A DNA stretch of 64,000 bases. Origin: Batrachochytrium dendrobatidis JAM81 (Eukaryota; Chytridiomycota; Chytridiomycetes; Rhizophydiales). The notes beneath the pieces are model-generated. The model was given only the letters and a program-made list of their open reading frames with translations. It was not told the origin of the DNA and ran no database searches. The stretch's first letter is position 1. The number at the start of each line of letters is the position of its first letter. This document shows positions 23,756 to 36,560 of the stretch, piece by piece. The stretch lies in NCBI RefSeq assembly GCF_000203795.2, contig NW_006281109.1, forward strand, positions 382,001 through 446,000, written 5' to 3'. A program made the translations under genes and the position numbers.

Positions 23756-26700
23756 TTAATCCATCATGCCGTCATCTGGACGTTCTGATGGCTTGACCAT
23801 ACCTGGAATCTTGAGTGCTGCTTCAAAATCTGCCTTTTTGCGATTGGCTGCCTCGGACTCCCGCTCGTCCAAATACAGCTCTTGGTTGTCATCAGTTCCA
23901 AACTCCTGATTATATGTTTTAACAAGGGGTTTAAGTAAATCAGTCGATCAACAAATAATTGAATAAAATACTTTAAAACAGTACCTTGAGAGTAATCAAA
24001 AAGTCACGCAAGTGTCCTTTGAATGCCAGAGAATCCAAATGTAGTCGAAATAGACCCAAAACAAACTGCTCAATCTGATTCTGCTGAAGATGCGGAAATG
24101 CTCTCAAAAGCAAATCCGCAACATACACTTGCACATACTCTGCATTGCCAATACTTGGATTGGGCACATTGTTGGGATCAAACAAAGGTGCAGTGATTGC
24201 ACCAGAATCTACCAACTGGAACATCTTCATCATAATCATACAGTGAAGCTTAAAACCCGACTTATGTGACGTACTAGTGAGTACAAAAAATATATCCTGC
24301 AGAATACTGATGAAATACGTTTGAAAAAAGGCATTCGCAATAGTTGCGTCTGATTTGGAAAAATTGTTGAGCAGATCAAGGATAATCGTGAGACCAACAT
24401 CCCCAATATCACGCATCGTGTGCTTAATGGCCCATACAATACTGTCCAAAAACAGGCGGAATTGCGGACTGGGCATGCTAAGCAAAGCCTGGAAGCAGGA
24501 TACATTGATCGCCTGCATGAGTTTGAAAAAGGCTACACGGTGCTCAGGGTACTCTTCAAAATTCTTATTAATCATGTTGAGAGTACACTCAAACACAGAA
24601 TCCAAAATACCAGATACTTTGTCGGTCATAAGTGACTCCAATCTAGTGACAACGTTGGCAATCACATTCAGCACCTCAGAGTCCTTGGCTGGCTCAACAC
24701 CGCGGGCATAATCACCCAAAATAGCCTCAAGAAGTGGCGGAATCATGGTCTCATTGAGTGCATTCAGATCCTCTGCCTTGCTAATATAAACGTCAATCAA
24801 TTTAAGAATCTCTCGCTTGATGGTGCGCATACCACGAACACGCGGAGTCTTGGTTGCAACTAAACCTTGAGTAACAACTGCCTGGGAAATCAATTCGCTC
24901 ACAGCCTTATAAAGACCTAGCATTTCATTGAAAATACGAGCAATCTGGGTACCAAATCCAGGTCCTACCGAGTTGCATCCAGATACATTTGTCTTGAGAA
25001 TATTAGCAAGAATCTTAATGTTATCACTGTTGTTGAGCACGTCAATATTTTCGGCTGCCTGAGCCATAAGACTGTCCCAAGCACAGTTGGGCAAGTCCAT
25101 GTACTTGACAATCAAACGTTCCTGTTGTACTTTGTTGGGCTGTGCTGAAATCATGCTGCCAACGGCTTCATAAAATGTGTGCACTTGTTGAGGCTGCAGG
25201 TCAGATGTGATGGTGTCAATTGTCGCAAGAACCTCCTCGATAAAAGGCATAATTTCATTTTGCTGCTGAACAACAAAATGACGACGACATTTTTGTGCAA
25301 TTTTAATAAAAGTGTCGCATGCCATATCCTGGACACCTATTTAAAGTAGAATGCAGTTGTAGATCATAAACGCCAGATGGTGTCATGGCAGGTTTTTAAA
25401 AGTAAGAACCATGAAATGAAATGCAATAATGCAAAAACTTGCTACGCATTCAAAAAACAAACCTTCATGAAGCTCGTGCATGAATTCAAACAATTTGTTA
25501 ACAACCGTCTTGAGAAACTTCCAGTGAGCCTTCAGGAAGCGTGGATATTGGCCAACAACATACATGATGTTTGAGGCAACAACAGCCTTGTTGTCTTTGC
25601 CCCGTTTCATTTCGCAAAGAGTAAGCAAGTCCTTGATCACCATGACAAGAAATCGTTTTTCTGCATCTTCTGGAAGAGCACCCGAGATAGAACCTACTGC
25701 CCAGCACAGGCGATTGAGATTATCCCACGACCATTCTGCGCCATTCATCTAGATATAGATGCATATGGATTTCATAGACGAAAAGTTAGCACATTCCTAT
25801 CAAACAAGTAAAATATATCCAATGCATCTTTAAATAGTCTGATAAAATATAGGGCATTCTGTGAAAATAAATCTAATCATAGTCCATACCTGACGCTCTA
25901 GCTTGGATGACATGATACGCTCTGTGTCTTCACTGTCTAGATGTGTCAAATAGACCAAAACCTCGCGCATGCTTTTATACAGCATAATGGTATCACTCTC
26001 CTTTAATGTTTCTCGCACAATCTCACCCTCGTCGTTTTCAACAATTAAAACTTCTTCAGGTCTGACCATGCCTTCAATCATAACCACACGCAATTCGGAC
26101 AGAATTTCGGCATAGACATTTTTTCGAAGGTTGGCGCTGTTCATGCGATTGCTAAGATTGATCGAAGGAGACAGACTAAGAATGGGCATTTCCACATTGT
26201 GGAGAGCTTGCATTTCATCATACAGTTCGGCAACAAGTTTTGTCCAGTACTCGAGACAGATCTTGAACACCTCTCTGTCTTGGACTCGAGATACTTTCAA
26301 AAGGTATTGATGGGCAAGCAAGAGAGTATCGCGATTTGCAGGAATGGCAGCCACTGATGATTCGACAATCTAAACAGTATAATAAAACAAGATGAGTTCA
26401 AATGTAGTGTCATCAACAATATAGCGGATGTAGTATAAAAATATGCATACTTTGAGATGCACGGTAAAGAACGAGGAGAAAAACAATGCAAGATTTTGAA
26501 TAAAATTCTGGTCACTGTCTGTACTATTTTCGTAAATATCCGCAAGATCTGCATAGATTAACAACGTTAGCAAAACATACATATTGCAAATGAATGAAAT
26601 TCAAGACACTTACTAAGATTAATGGACATGATGTTTGAAATTCCAGACATGACCATGGTGAAAAGTAAAACAAATTTTTCATCATATTCTGGTCCAACCT

Positions 26701-28559
26701 GAAGAGCGCCAATTTCAGTGAAGCATTTAAGGGTAACGTTGCGAAATTCCGGCACCTCAAAAAACTAAGCAGACACAAAAACCAGCTTCAGTATAGATCA
26801 AGTATTTTGAAGTTGTCGTGGCAAATAGAATGAATTATTACATACGCGGTTACGTAGAATGTCAATCAAATTGGTTTCAAAAATATAACCAAGTGGGATC
26901 CAGTTGAGAAAGCGTAGTAACGTCTGCAATGTGGCCTTGATAAGTGAAGGTTTGGATGCCTTTTCAAGAACCTCGTGGCAAAGACGAAATATTTCAGAAA
27001 ATTCACCGCACATTTGATTTTTGAGGCTCTTTGCCTTTTGCTGTGTAAGTTGTTCAGCAGAATAATCAAATATCTCTTCACTATTATGTAGATGTGTGCA
27101 TTATCAATGGATATTAATAAAACAGTCAAGAAAAAGCCGCCCGAATGCAACATTTTACCTAAGAAGTTTAAGAATAACCATATTGTTTTCACATAATGAT
27201 AGATTGGATTTTGAAGAAGAGACGATTTCAGAGATAAATGTTGGCCAGTTATGTGGCCAATCTTGTTTCAAAATCTATTGTAAAATGAATTGAATCAGTT
27301 AAAATAAGTTGAAGCAGAATCTAGGCACTATCGATGATGGTAAATGCAAATCATTGTAGCGCAGTATGATTACCTGAACCAAAACAATATTAAGTTTTCC
27401 TAATAAAGTGCGATTTTTTTCCAGCAAAGTTTCGTCGGATGAAGTTTTGATAATAATTGAAACAATAAAGTTTTTAATACCCTGACGTTGCTCTTGAGGA
27501 AGAATCTTCCACATGGTTTTAATTAGCTTTTCCAAGATCTGCAAAGCAATAAACTGAAGTAGTAAAGTATATTAGCAAACAGCAGTTGCGACATGCGGTG
27601 AATTAAAACAAACTGCAAATGAATTTGACCGACCTTGGACTCAGCTAGTGCCGAGCGCTCAAGAATAGCATCTACACGCTTCCATGCGTCAGGATGTTCC
27701 TGAAACTGCTCAAGGACTTGCTTGGCAAGAAGTTGCTATTTTATTGACATGGTAATAAACAAGAGCGAATAAGATTTTAGTTTTCCAGCAGTGTAAAAGG
27801 TGAGTGGTTAAAGATATTCAAATGGTGCACATGCAATGCTTATATAAATGACTGAAATGGCAACTGTTGGGTCAACAAAATCTCGAGTAAATTATTAAAA
27901 GACAAGATTAGGGAGAATAAAGCGGCTGTTTTGGCTCTAATGAAGATGGAGAATCAAGGCATGATATTTTGATTATTGGCAAGATGAACAAAAGTAAACT
28001 GGAAGTGATTTCATTAGAGCAATCATTAAAATGCACCCAATATGCACAAAGAATGTACACACAGTAGCACCCTATGGTTTATGTATTTTAGAAACAAGAC
28101 CACAGCAAGGAGGATGAGTGCAAGGGGATAAGATCACGTTTGATCAATACTAATCGAATTACTACAGAAAAGCTGGAGTGGACAAGCATTATGCCACCAG
28201 TATCCAGACAGACCAGACAATCTGAAGATAGTTTTGGAAAAACAGGATCCTTGTCCAATGAGTTTGCAGGATTACAGTCAGTGAGACTTGATCAGGATGA
28301 CAGGGCCATAACAGGACAACCAATCCAAAAAACAAAGTCTGGACAGCCTTCATGAATTCACAACGACTTCAATTGAAGCTCACATTTGGCAGTGTTTGAA
28401 TTTAAAGACATTCTCAAGAGTAGACCATCAAACAGCAGCAATATTAACAGCAACAGCAGTTGTATTTACCTCTGGACCAGCAGACTTGAAAAAGGTCGAG
28501 GCCACACGGTCAAACAATGCAACATCGAGATCGGTAGAAAAGTCCAGCAGTGATTCCAT
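23756..28559 (-). CDS. CRM1: Exportin-1 / CRM1 nuclear export receptor
   Basis: RanGTP-dependent karyopherin that exports leucine-rich NES cargo. The first exon (28470-28559) reads [20 protein letters not shown]...SAGPE and joins in phase 0 across a 734-nt intron to [20 protein letters not shown]. Later exons give [57 protein letters not shown] and [20 protein letters not shown] large last-but-one exon (23973-25325) encodes the CRM1 C-terminal HEAT repeats ([20 protein letters not shown]). The terminal exon ends [27 protein letters not shown] keeps the Cys equivalent to human C528, the leptomycin B target, so drug sensitivity is predicted. The total of roughly 1,070 residues is standard. The other introns are about 60-130 nt. 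Confidence 0.97.
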
Positions 28560-28871
28560 AACTGAATCAAGTTTAGTATAATGTCGAACCAGGAAGAGTA
28601 GATAGTATCAGCAAGGGGATACCTGAAGCAGCAACCTGTTAGAAAGGAAAGGAAACAAAAGAATTCTGCGAGTAACAAGGCAAGAAAATACAAACTGATT
28701 CTCTAGTGAAACTCGATTTATACTTGAAATTGTTCAATATGAGCTCGAACAGCATCGCATTTGTACTAGAGTAAAATCGACTTTAAAATGACATGCTCGC
28801 TGCTTCAATAAACTCATTTCAATCCAGTTTGAATTCATAAAACTATATAGCCATTTGGGTTGGAAAAGAGT

Positions 28872-28895
28872 CCAATACGTTGATCAACGTATTGG
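28872..28895. repeat. Perfect 24-bp palindrome
   Basis: ccaatacgttga is followed directly by tcaacgtattgg, its exact reverse complement, with no loop. It lies in the CRM1/B56 divergent spacer, about 315 bp upstream of the CRM1 ATG. Confidence 0.9.
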
Positions 28896-29274
28896 TAGAT
28901 TTGAATTGGTTATTGATTCATTATAACATATCTGTCCAGTAAGAAACACTAGTGTTGATGTGTTCCAAATCGGGAAAGAATGGATATTTCAGCTGTAAAT
29001 CAGATCGTGGATGTTGTAATATAAGGAGATCGCGCAGCAATCTCTTTGCTACATCTTTTCACATACATCACTTTGCTAGCGTCATTTCAAAACAAGAATT
29101 AATTGGGATAGGCTATTACAAGCACAATTTTAGCCACTACTTACGACTTACTAGTGACGCAAAGCAAGCTCATATCAGTGATTGTTAGATTTAAAGGTAT
29201 GTGTATGGTATAAAATGCATGGATTGTAATAGATGCACAAGAAATCTACTGGTAGAGATTTGGATAAAAATAGC

Positions 29275-29329
29275 AGAATCTTTACCTTGTGCAATCTAAA
29301 CCAGTTTGGATTATACAAGGTAAAGATTC
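29275..29329. repeat. Imperfect inverted repeat, about 26-bp arms
   Basis: gaatctttaccttgt (from 29275) is mirrored by acaaggtaaagattc (ending 29329). The inner portions caatctaaacc and gtttggattat also pair with few mismatches around a loop of about 2 nt. Confidence 0.85.
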
Positions 29330-29495
29330 CAAGAGGATTGTACTTTAATGTAGTACAACAAAAACCAGCAAGAATTAAACCAATGTCAGTCTGTAGAGCA
29401 GATTAACTGAATTTAACATTTCAATGACTTTTAATAACAAACACCAACTCTGACGAAAACAACTGACAATCCGTATCCATCAGTATTTGATAACA

Positions 29496-32436
29496 ATGAA
29501 AAGCCTCAAGCCACGAGTGGTAAGTTTTAAAACAATCTATTCATGAAACATATTGATGGCATGCAAGAGTCGACCATTTAAAGATGGATCGTGTCTTCAG
29601 TTTGCAGACTGAATCTTCGTGTGGAGAACAATAGCATTTAAACCCTCCGTGCATGCGTTTTCTCCATTCTATTCTTGGAATTTCTTCAAGTTGGATTAAG
29701 ACTTATTGACTGCATTGGATTGTCAACCACTGCTCATACTAGGGAATTCCTCAGCTCTCTTCAAAGAACAAAAACCCACAGGACTCTACGTCCCCTCAAC
29801 AACAGTCTGCTATTGCCACTACCGGGCAGATTGCTTCTTTGCCATCTAAGCCTGGTGCTTCCCCTGCAAAAACTGCCCTGGCTCCTAATCGAGACAGCAA
29901 GCCCTTTAATACTGCCACTGCTGGCCTGCCACACTCCTCTACTTCACTATCACTAAAGTTAAAGGACGTTTTCAATCCTCGACCTGCTATCCCCTCTGTT
30001 GTCCCTGCTCCCCAGAAAAACTCTTTGGTTGCACAGTCTACAGTGCCTGTTGCGCCTAAAATGGACGATGTTGTCATGGTTTCTCGCAACTCTGCTACCT
30101 CTTCTACCAACACCGCTCCTATGATGCACAAGGTCGATAAGCTCGAAGTTCCAAAGAGCGGCGCGCTAAATCGTATCAAGAATGGTGCTGGCAAGGACAT
30201 TCCTGTCTCGACAAAGGCTCCGCGTCGTCAACGATCTTCTAGATTTCATATCACTGAAAAGGTCGAGTTGGAAAAGCTGCCCGTCTTCAAAGGTATGTCT
30301 TGATTTGCTCATTCGTTCTTCTCACAGCTACAAAAACTATCATGTTTCCCATACCCTTATCGCCATCAAGTGGATTTGAATTACCTTTACACTTTATATA
30401 ACTGTATCAACACCCAGCGAGCTATTGTGTCTTTACTTTGCTGAACCCCTGTGTAAACTTTAGATGTTTCCACTGCAGAGCGTCAGGATCTTTTTGTTCA
30501 GAAAATTCAGCAGTGCAACGTATTGTTTGACTTTAATGAAGCACTATCAGATCTTAAATGCAAGGAAATCAAAAGACAGACACTCGCCGAGTTGGTTGAC
30601 TACGTTTCCAACAACAGAAGTGTCATTACTGAAGCAGTCTACCCAGAAATTATGAACATGGTAGGATTTATATAAACTATGTTGTCATCTTTTGTCTGCT
30701 TGAGACTAACACACTTGATCATGCATCGGCTTGATACTTGACTTTGAAATTGACGTGTTTGAACTGGTGCCTAATAATACATCTATAGTTTGCTACAAAC
30801 CTTTTTCGCACACTCCCTCCTCAAGTCAATCCATCTGGAGACGCTTTTGATCCCGAAGAAGACGAACCCGTTTTGGAATCAGCTTGGCCTCATCTCCAGA
30901 TTGTCTATGAATTTTTTTTGCGATTTATCGAATCTCCCGACTTTAACACTAATATTGCCAAAAAGTACATTGACCAGCATTTTGTACTTGAGCTACTTGA
31001 CCTGTTTGATAGCGAAGACCCTCGCGAGCGTGACTTTCTCAAGACCACCCTACATCGTATTTACGGAAAGTTTCTAAACTTGCGGGCTTTTATTCGTAGG
31101 TCCATCAACAATGCCTTTTTCTTGTTTATATATGAAGACGAAAGACACAATGGAATCGCCGAAATGCTGGAAATTTTGGGAAGTATTATCAATGGATTTG
31201 CACTCCCTTTGAAAGAGGAACATAAAGTCTTTCTGACGCGAGTTCTCCTCCCCTTGCACAAGGCCAAGTCGCTCACGCTATATCACCCACAACTTGCATA
31301 CTGTGTGGTGCAATTTCTCGAAAAAGACCCCACACTTACCGAAGAGGTCGTGGTGGGTCTTTTACGTTTTTGGCCAAAGGTCAACTCTCCTAAAGAAGTA
31401 ATGTTTTTGAACGAGTGCGAGGAAATCCTTGATATCATGGAGCACACCGAGTTTGTCAAAATACAAGTTCCTCTTTTTCAACAAATCTCTCGCTGCGTCT
31501 CCAGCCCGCACTTTCAAGTGGCCGAACGTGCCCTGTATTACTGGAACAACGACTATATTGTCAACATGATTAATGACAATGTATCAGCTATCCTCCCAAT
31601 TATGTTTGCCTCATTGTATCGCAACTCAAAAACTCATTGGAACAGAACCATCCATGGGTTAGTGTATAATGCACTAAAATTGTTCATGGAGATGAGCCCT
31701 AAACTATTTGATGACTGTACCAACCGCTACAAGATGAATCGGCAACTGTAAGTAGTCATGCTATGTTTGATCGAGTTTGCTTTGGTTGATGTTTTGCTGA
31801 TAGTATAATGAAACGTGCACGCTATAATGCATTGGGATGCTTAGAGAACGAAAGAAGCAAAAAGATCGTGAAGACATATGGGCAAGGATTGAATTGGATG
31901 CAGCAGCAAATGCATCTAAACTAACAACCAATTCTGCTCGTCCGAGTACTGTTCGGGTTCAAGCACCATCATGTAAGTACTACTTTGGGTTGCTCTTACC
32001 ACATGAATTATTACTTGGGTCACTAAAATGCACATCTATTCTGATATTGTTGGCCAGATGCTTCCTTTTCGCCCACAATTGGAGCACCAGCCGATCAAGC
32101 TGATACTATTATGGAGGATGGCTCGAAAAATGAAACAGTCGAAAATGACAATCTTTCAAAGGACCTTGTAAGTTTAAACTTTGGAATTCGTTTTAAATTT
32201 CAAGGACGATGCTGAATCTACATGTGTGATTCTACCACTGTCTATTTTTAATCTTGAAACGTTTTACTTATCAATTTTTTTGAAATCAGCAAACGTTTCA
32301 AGAACGGCCACAACCTCAACGATTTAGGAGAAAATCCGTTCTCCCAGTGGATGAATCCGTTCTATCTGAACTTTCTCGACATAAATCATTGGAAGATCTT
32401 ATTCATAGCAAAGCGACTAATCCTCAACCAGAATAA
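29496..32436 (+). CDS. RTS1: PP2A regulatory subunit B56 (B'/RTS1 type)
   Basis: Targeting subunit of protein phosphatase 2A. A short first exon, MKSLKPRV, joins in phase 0 to [20 protein letters not shown], opening a Ser/Pro/Ala-rich N-terminal region up to [16 protein letters not shown] (about 30290). Further exons carry [20 protein letters not shown] and [20 protein letters not shown]. The large exon (30873-31751) holds the HEAT-like B56 core: [79 protein letters not shown] and [12 protein letters not shown]. These are near-invariant family motifs. The C-terminal exons are charged and end [10 protein letters not shown] at 32436. The N-terminal region is not conserved and its exon borders were only partly checked. 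Confidence 0.95.
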
Positions 32437-33482
32437 CTCTGTTCATCTGAAATTTAATTTGTCAAGGGTTGATCGTTAAAATAAGGGTGATTTGTTACTC
32501 GGTCATTTTCAGCTTCTGGTCAGTGCCTTGGACCAATTCAACTCTCTAAAGCATCTTTTTGTTTAAAACCGATGCTCTTCAGAATATTCACTCTTTAACA
32601 AAAAAATCACTGGAAAAGTTTATGAATCTTACTTTTATCATTTACTGCACATTGCATTCTTTCGCTTTGTAGTATAATTGCATTTTTATAAAAACTGAGT
32701 AGAATACAGCACTACCAAGTACACTCTTTGTATAATGAAGCTTCAACAAAAAGAAAAGAAGCCTCGGATAATCAGAGTAGTGTTCAGCCCGAGCACTTTA
32801 GCTTGCAGATGGGTTGCAAGTGTTGGATTAGAACAATGGTTCTGGTGAGATATTTGCCAGATACGAAACAGTCTGTAGCCATGAATATAAGGGGAATTCA
32901 ACCCGAATACAAACCACTGCATACTCCTAAACTAGTTGAATATAGTTTCAGCAAAATAAAACATTAAATGTATTTATACACCAAGATGAGTTGAGCAGAA
33001 AATCACCAGTTCCAAATATCAATTTTTGGCAATTGAAATTTATTTTTCTTTCGTATTCAAGTCATTCATCAACCATATTGTATGCTCATATCTGCTACGC
33101 TGTCCGTCCTTGTAAATCTGTGTTGTCTTCATACACTACAATTCTCATCTTATGTTTAGCTCGGTATATTACAGCAGCAATCTTTTTTGGTGGATTTCTC
33201 CATATTGATTCATGATGAATTAGATCAATTGAATAGCAGTTTTGTCCTAAAACCGATTGCCATTTACAATTCAATTATAAATGGCTGGCTGTACCACTAT
33301 TTTTTTCTACCTCTTTATATCCAGTCAGGATAACATACTATTGATCATTCATGACTTTATTGCTTTTTGTAACTGACTGTTGCCTGAATTGACTGCTCAT
33401 TGAGGTATAATGTTAATGCTGACACTTTTGATTTCTACAACTTCTGGCAGGCTTCACTTTCTTTGAAACTGCAGGTATTAGA
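32437..33482. other. Intergenic region without supported gene
   Basis: This is a 1,046-bp AT-rich spacer between B56 and mL44. It contains short open frames (for example 32728-32967, beginning MYNEASTKRKEASD), but none has recognisable domains, splice context or homology I can name. It presumably holds the B56 3' end and the mL44 promoter. Confidence 0.5.
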
Positions 33483-35138
33483 ATGAACTCATTAGTAGTA
33501 GCGTCACTCATTGCTAGTCGTAGTGCTGTGTATTCTAGCAGATCTATTGGAACTTCCACTTTTTGTTTGGCAGCATCATCGATTTTGGCCACTCGAATTT
33601 CTCCTACAAATACGACAATACCATGCATGCCATCACTGCGTAATTTTTCAACGTCTATGATCCAATCTGATTTACATTCTACAACAATTGCATTGGAATC
33701 TGATGTGTCAAAAGATTCCAAGCCATTGGACAACAAGGCACAAGTAGCGGCCTTTTCAGCTCGTACTGGCATTTTGTTTGACACTCCTGATATCCTGTCA
33801 CTTGTAATGACCCATAAATCAGCCCATCTTGAAAGCAACGACAGATATGTTTATTTAGGTAATTTTTAATACTATTTCTTGTTTGATTGACACGAATCTG
33901 ATAAATCTTGAATGACGTGATTAAAACTATATTGCCACTGTATGAGTTGATATCTGACGGATTCATTCAGATTGTTTAAGCCTGATCATTTGTGAATGAT
34001 CAGTATCTATTGATCTACTTGTGTTACCAGACCTAATACTTTATTCTGTATTTAGGCTCGACTGTTCTCAAAACCTTTGTTACAGAATATGTACTGGCAA
34101 AGTACCCTTTGATGCAAGCTGATATTGCAGAAAGAGTGATTGAAGCGTATATCTCCACTAGTGTGGTCGCTAGTGTTGGACAGACTCTTGGTGTGCATCT
34201 CTTGATGAGATGGAAGGTGTGTGTCTTGATTTGCCTAATTCTATATATGTTTTACTGCGATCCTAATGCATTGCATTGTTTGTTATGTCAAGGGATCGAC
34301 TGATGCAAATAGCAATGCCGTGAGCGATGGTGTCAATACTGTTCGAGCCTCTGTCATGCATGCACTGATTGGTGCTGTATATCAGCACAAGGTAAGCTAT
34401 TTTGACGAGTCAGATCCTGCCTATTTCTGTTGACTTATTGAGCCACTCCATTTTGGGTATCTTGACTCATGCCTTTTCTACTCGTGGCTTATGCTGCTAG
34501 GGACCACATGCTGCACGCACCTTGATTCACAAGCACTTTCTTTCTCGAGCGACTGATGTGCAAAGCATTGTTGAAGCTCAACTCAAGATGGATAAGCCAC
34601 GTAAGCTGCTGGCTATTACATGCAAAAACCTTAAAAAACCCAAACCCATCTCAAGGTGAATACAGTGTCTTTTGTCATGGTTTGATGTGAATGTCGTATT
34701 TTGCATGGATTCTTATACATAATGGATGCACTAGATTACTTGGTGAGACTGGTCGTCTTTCTTCACGCTCTGTCTTTTTAGTCGGCGTGTATTGTGGAAT
34801 CGAAAAGATTGGAGAAGGTATGAAAGATGAATTGAAGCATGTGTTAGAATGGCGATACAGAGTTTATTGACACTTTAGTTTTGAATCTCAAGGCTATGGA
34901 TCTTCAATCAAAATGGCAGAACAGAGAGTAAGTAGTTTGAATTGAAGCATTGGTAAACATGTAGCAGTTTTTGTAGTTTAATGAGATGGTATGTATTTTT
35001 CATTTGGTTAATTAGGCATGTATTGATGCCCTGAGCAAACACTTTTTGACGCAAATCAAGGATATTACTCTTCCTTCGGATACAACCACAGATTCAGAAG
35101 AAACCACTACTTTTTTTGAAAAACTGCCTGAACAATAA
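33483..35138 (+). CDS. MRPL3: Mitochondrial large ribosomal subunit protein mL44 (MRPL3)
   Basis: mL44 is a structural mitoribosome protein built from an RNase III fold plus a dsRNA-binding domain. The start MNSLVVASLIASRSAVYSSR gives an Arg/Ser-rich presequence suited to mitochondrial import. The RNase III-like part has DILSLVMTHKSA...NDRYVYLG, then across an intron STVLKTFVTEYVLAKYPLM and VRASVMHALIGAVYQHKGPH. The catalytic acidic positions look degenerate, as expected for mL44. The dsRBD is spread over small exons: LLGETGRLSSRSVFLVGVYC, then GYGSSIKMAEQRACIDALSK. The C-terminus is FFEKLPEQ (stop 35136-35138). About seven short introns are present, one holding the hairpin at 33982-34003. 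Confidence 0.88.
33982..34003. repeat. Hairpin in an mL44 intron
   Basis: ctgatcatt and aatgatcag are perfect 9-bp arms around tgtg. It lies within the second part of the intron between the exons ending YVYLG and beginning STVLK. Confidence 0.8.
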
Positions 35139-35339
35139 TTAAACGGTTAAAATGTTTTACAGTTTTGTTTGGTTTATTGAATGGGTGAGAGTGGAGTTAT
35201 GCTTGGATGGTAGTGTTGGCAGGAGTGAGACATGCGCTCGACTATATAGAAGCATCGATGCATAGATTTGAATCTTTTGTAAGGAGAGCAACTGTTATAA
35301 CAAGAGACAACCCAATGAAAGCCCATTTAGTTTCCTGCT

Positions 35340-36560
35340 CTAACCTCGGTTTCGTCTCCTTCTTCTTGGGACACGAGGACGAGGATGACGCTTTCTGGGG
35401 ACTCGTTCGGGTCTTTTGCGAGTAGCTCTGACGAATCGGGCAGCAGTAGCAACACCCTTTGCATCCTTGGTCAGAACCACAGGACTGTTGAGATTGAGAA
35501 GTTTCGAGCAGTCGAGTCCTTCAGGACCAAACGTCTTGTCAAGACGAGCAGCGAGAAAGGTGAACAAGGAATTACCGACTTCGGGATCGGGTGAGGAAGC
35601 CTTGATGGTAAGTTGTTTATCTTTGGCAAGACGATCAGGAGCGATTTTGAGGATGTTTTTGCAGTAGGAAACAGAGTTGTCGTTTCGAAGGGAGGCAGGC
35701 GGCTGGTTGACTTGTCTACGGTAAAGAGTGGTCTTGCGAACATTGGGTTTGCCATTGACTAGAGTCATAGGGTCATCAATGGGGACGAGAGCAACAGGAG
35801 CTTTTTGGAGTTTATTTGCCATGAGTTCATTCAAGGGAAGTGCAGTGATGCGGCTTCCAGGGTCGGCAAGATCAGGAGCAGTGAATGGTTTGCATCCGAG
35901 AGCAGACAAGGTCTTGATAAGCAGACCATTGTCGGACATATTTTCAACAATGTCGACTCCAAACTTTCGACGGTTTTCGGCAGTGTTTTGGGCCAGTCGG
36001 CCCGTGCTAGCAATGATATAACTGGTAGCAACATTGTCCGATTGGTCTTGGTCAACAATGGAAAAATCACGAACGGTAGGACAAGGAAGTCCGTTGGTAG
36101 CAGTGCCAAGATCCGGCAGTTTGACTTTTCTAGCAGCTCTAAAGAAAGCATCGCCATTACAAGCAGCAAATTGTCCAAAATCCGATCTACCGAGACCATT
36201 AACACAACGGCCTCGATTGAAACCCGAGCCAGTCAGATGGATGGTATCAGCATTGGAACCAAACCACAATCCAACAATAGCACCCTTGGGAAGCTTGGGG
36301 ACAACTGGTTTGATAGCGGGTATGGTACCTTTGGTGATCATTAAAGGATTATAAATCGAGATGGTGTTGGTAGCAGGATCATAAATAGCTCCTTGAACGA
36401 ACGAGGTTTCTTTAGCATCCAATTGATTGCAGCCAGTCACAATATATGGTGTTGCAAGACCCCGAGCAGAAAGGGGATCAGCAGGCACTCTGATGCTGCA
36501 GACGGCTTCTGTAGTAGAAACGGTAGTAAGAAAGGCTACAAGAAAAGACAGGATAATCAT
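35340..36560 (-). CDS. Predicted secreted protein with Arg-rich C-terminal tail
   Basis: A single-exon frame of 406 residues begins MIILSFLVAFLTTVSTTEA, a clear signal peptide with a plausible cleavage site after TEA. The body has conserved-looking segments ADPLSARGLATPYIVTGCNQ, SFVQGAIYDPATNTISIYNP and PKLPKGAIVGLWFGSNADTI. Scattered Cys residues suggest disulfides. It resembles an uncharacterised fungal secreted family I have seen without a function, so I give none. The last 35 or so residues are strikingly basic (VPRKRHPRPRVPRRRRRNRG). Such a tail could bind nucleic acid or polyanions, or be a processing or targeting signal; this is inference. It faces mL44 convergently (about 200 bp between stops). 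Confidence 0.75.
   Translation of the reverse strand: MIILSFLVAFLTTVSTTEAVCSIRVPADPLSARGLATPYIVTGCNQLDAKETSFVQGAIYDPATNTISIYNPLMITKGTIPAIKPVVPKLPKGAIVGLWFGSNADTIHLTGSGFNRGRCVNGLGRSDFGQFAACNGDAFFRAARKVKLPDLGTATNGLPCPTVRDFSIVDQDQSDNVATSYIIASTGRLAQNTAENRRKFGVDIVENMSDNGLLIKTLSALGCKPFTAPDLADPGSRITALPLNELMANKLQKAPVALVPIDDPMTLVNGKPNVRKTTLYRRQVNQPPASLRNDNSVSYCKNILKIAPDRLAKDKQLTIKASSPDPEVGNSLFTFLAARLDKTFGPEGLDCSKLLNLNSPVVLTKDAKGVATAARFVRATRKRPERVPRKRHPRPRVPRRRRRNRG

Larger units (their letters stand above)
28560..29495. other. Divergent CRM1/PP2A-B56 intergenic region
   Basis: This is a 936-bp spacer between two start codons, so it should hold both promoters. It contains a perfect 24-bp palindrome at 28872-28895, a long imperfect inverted repeat at 29275-29329 and a small palindrome ttgtactttaatgtagtacaa at 29339-29359. 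I see no supported coding frame. Confidence 0.6.

Noticed and set aside
28140..28355. Open frame of 71 codons inside the CRM1 first intron
   Set aside because: No recognisable domain, no splice or promoter context, and a composition compatible with chance. Kept only as part of the long-intron observation.
35385..36354. Several long plus-strand frames opposite the secreted protein
   Set aside because: They are antisense shadows. The minus-strand frame has a signal peptide, conserved-looking segments and a single uninterrupted frame of 406 residues.
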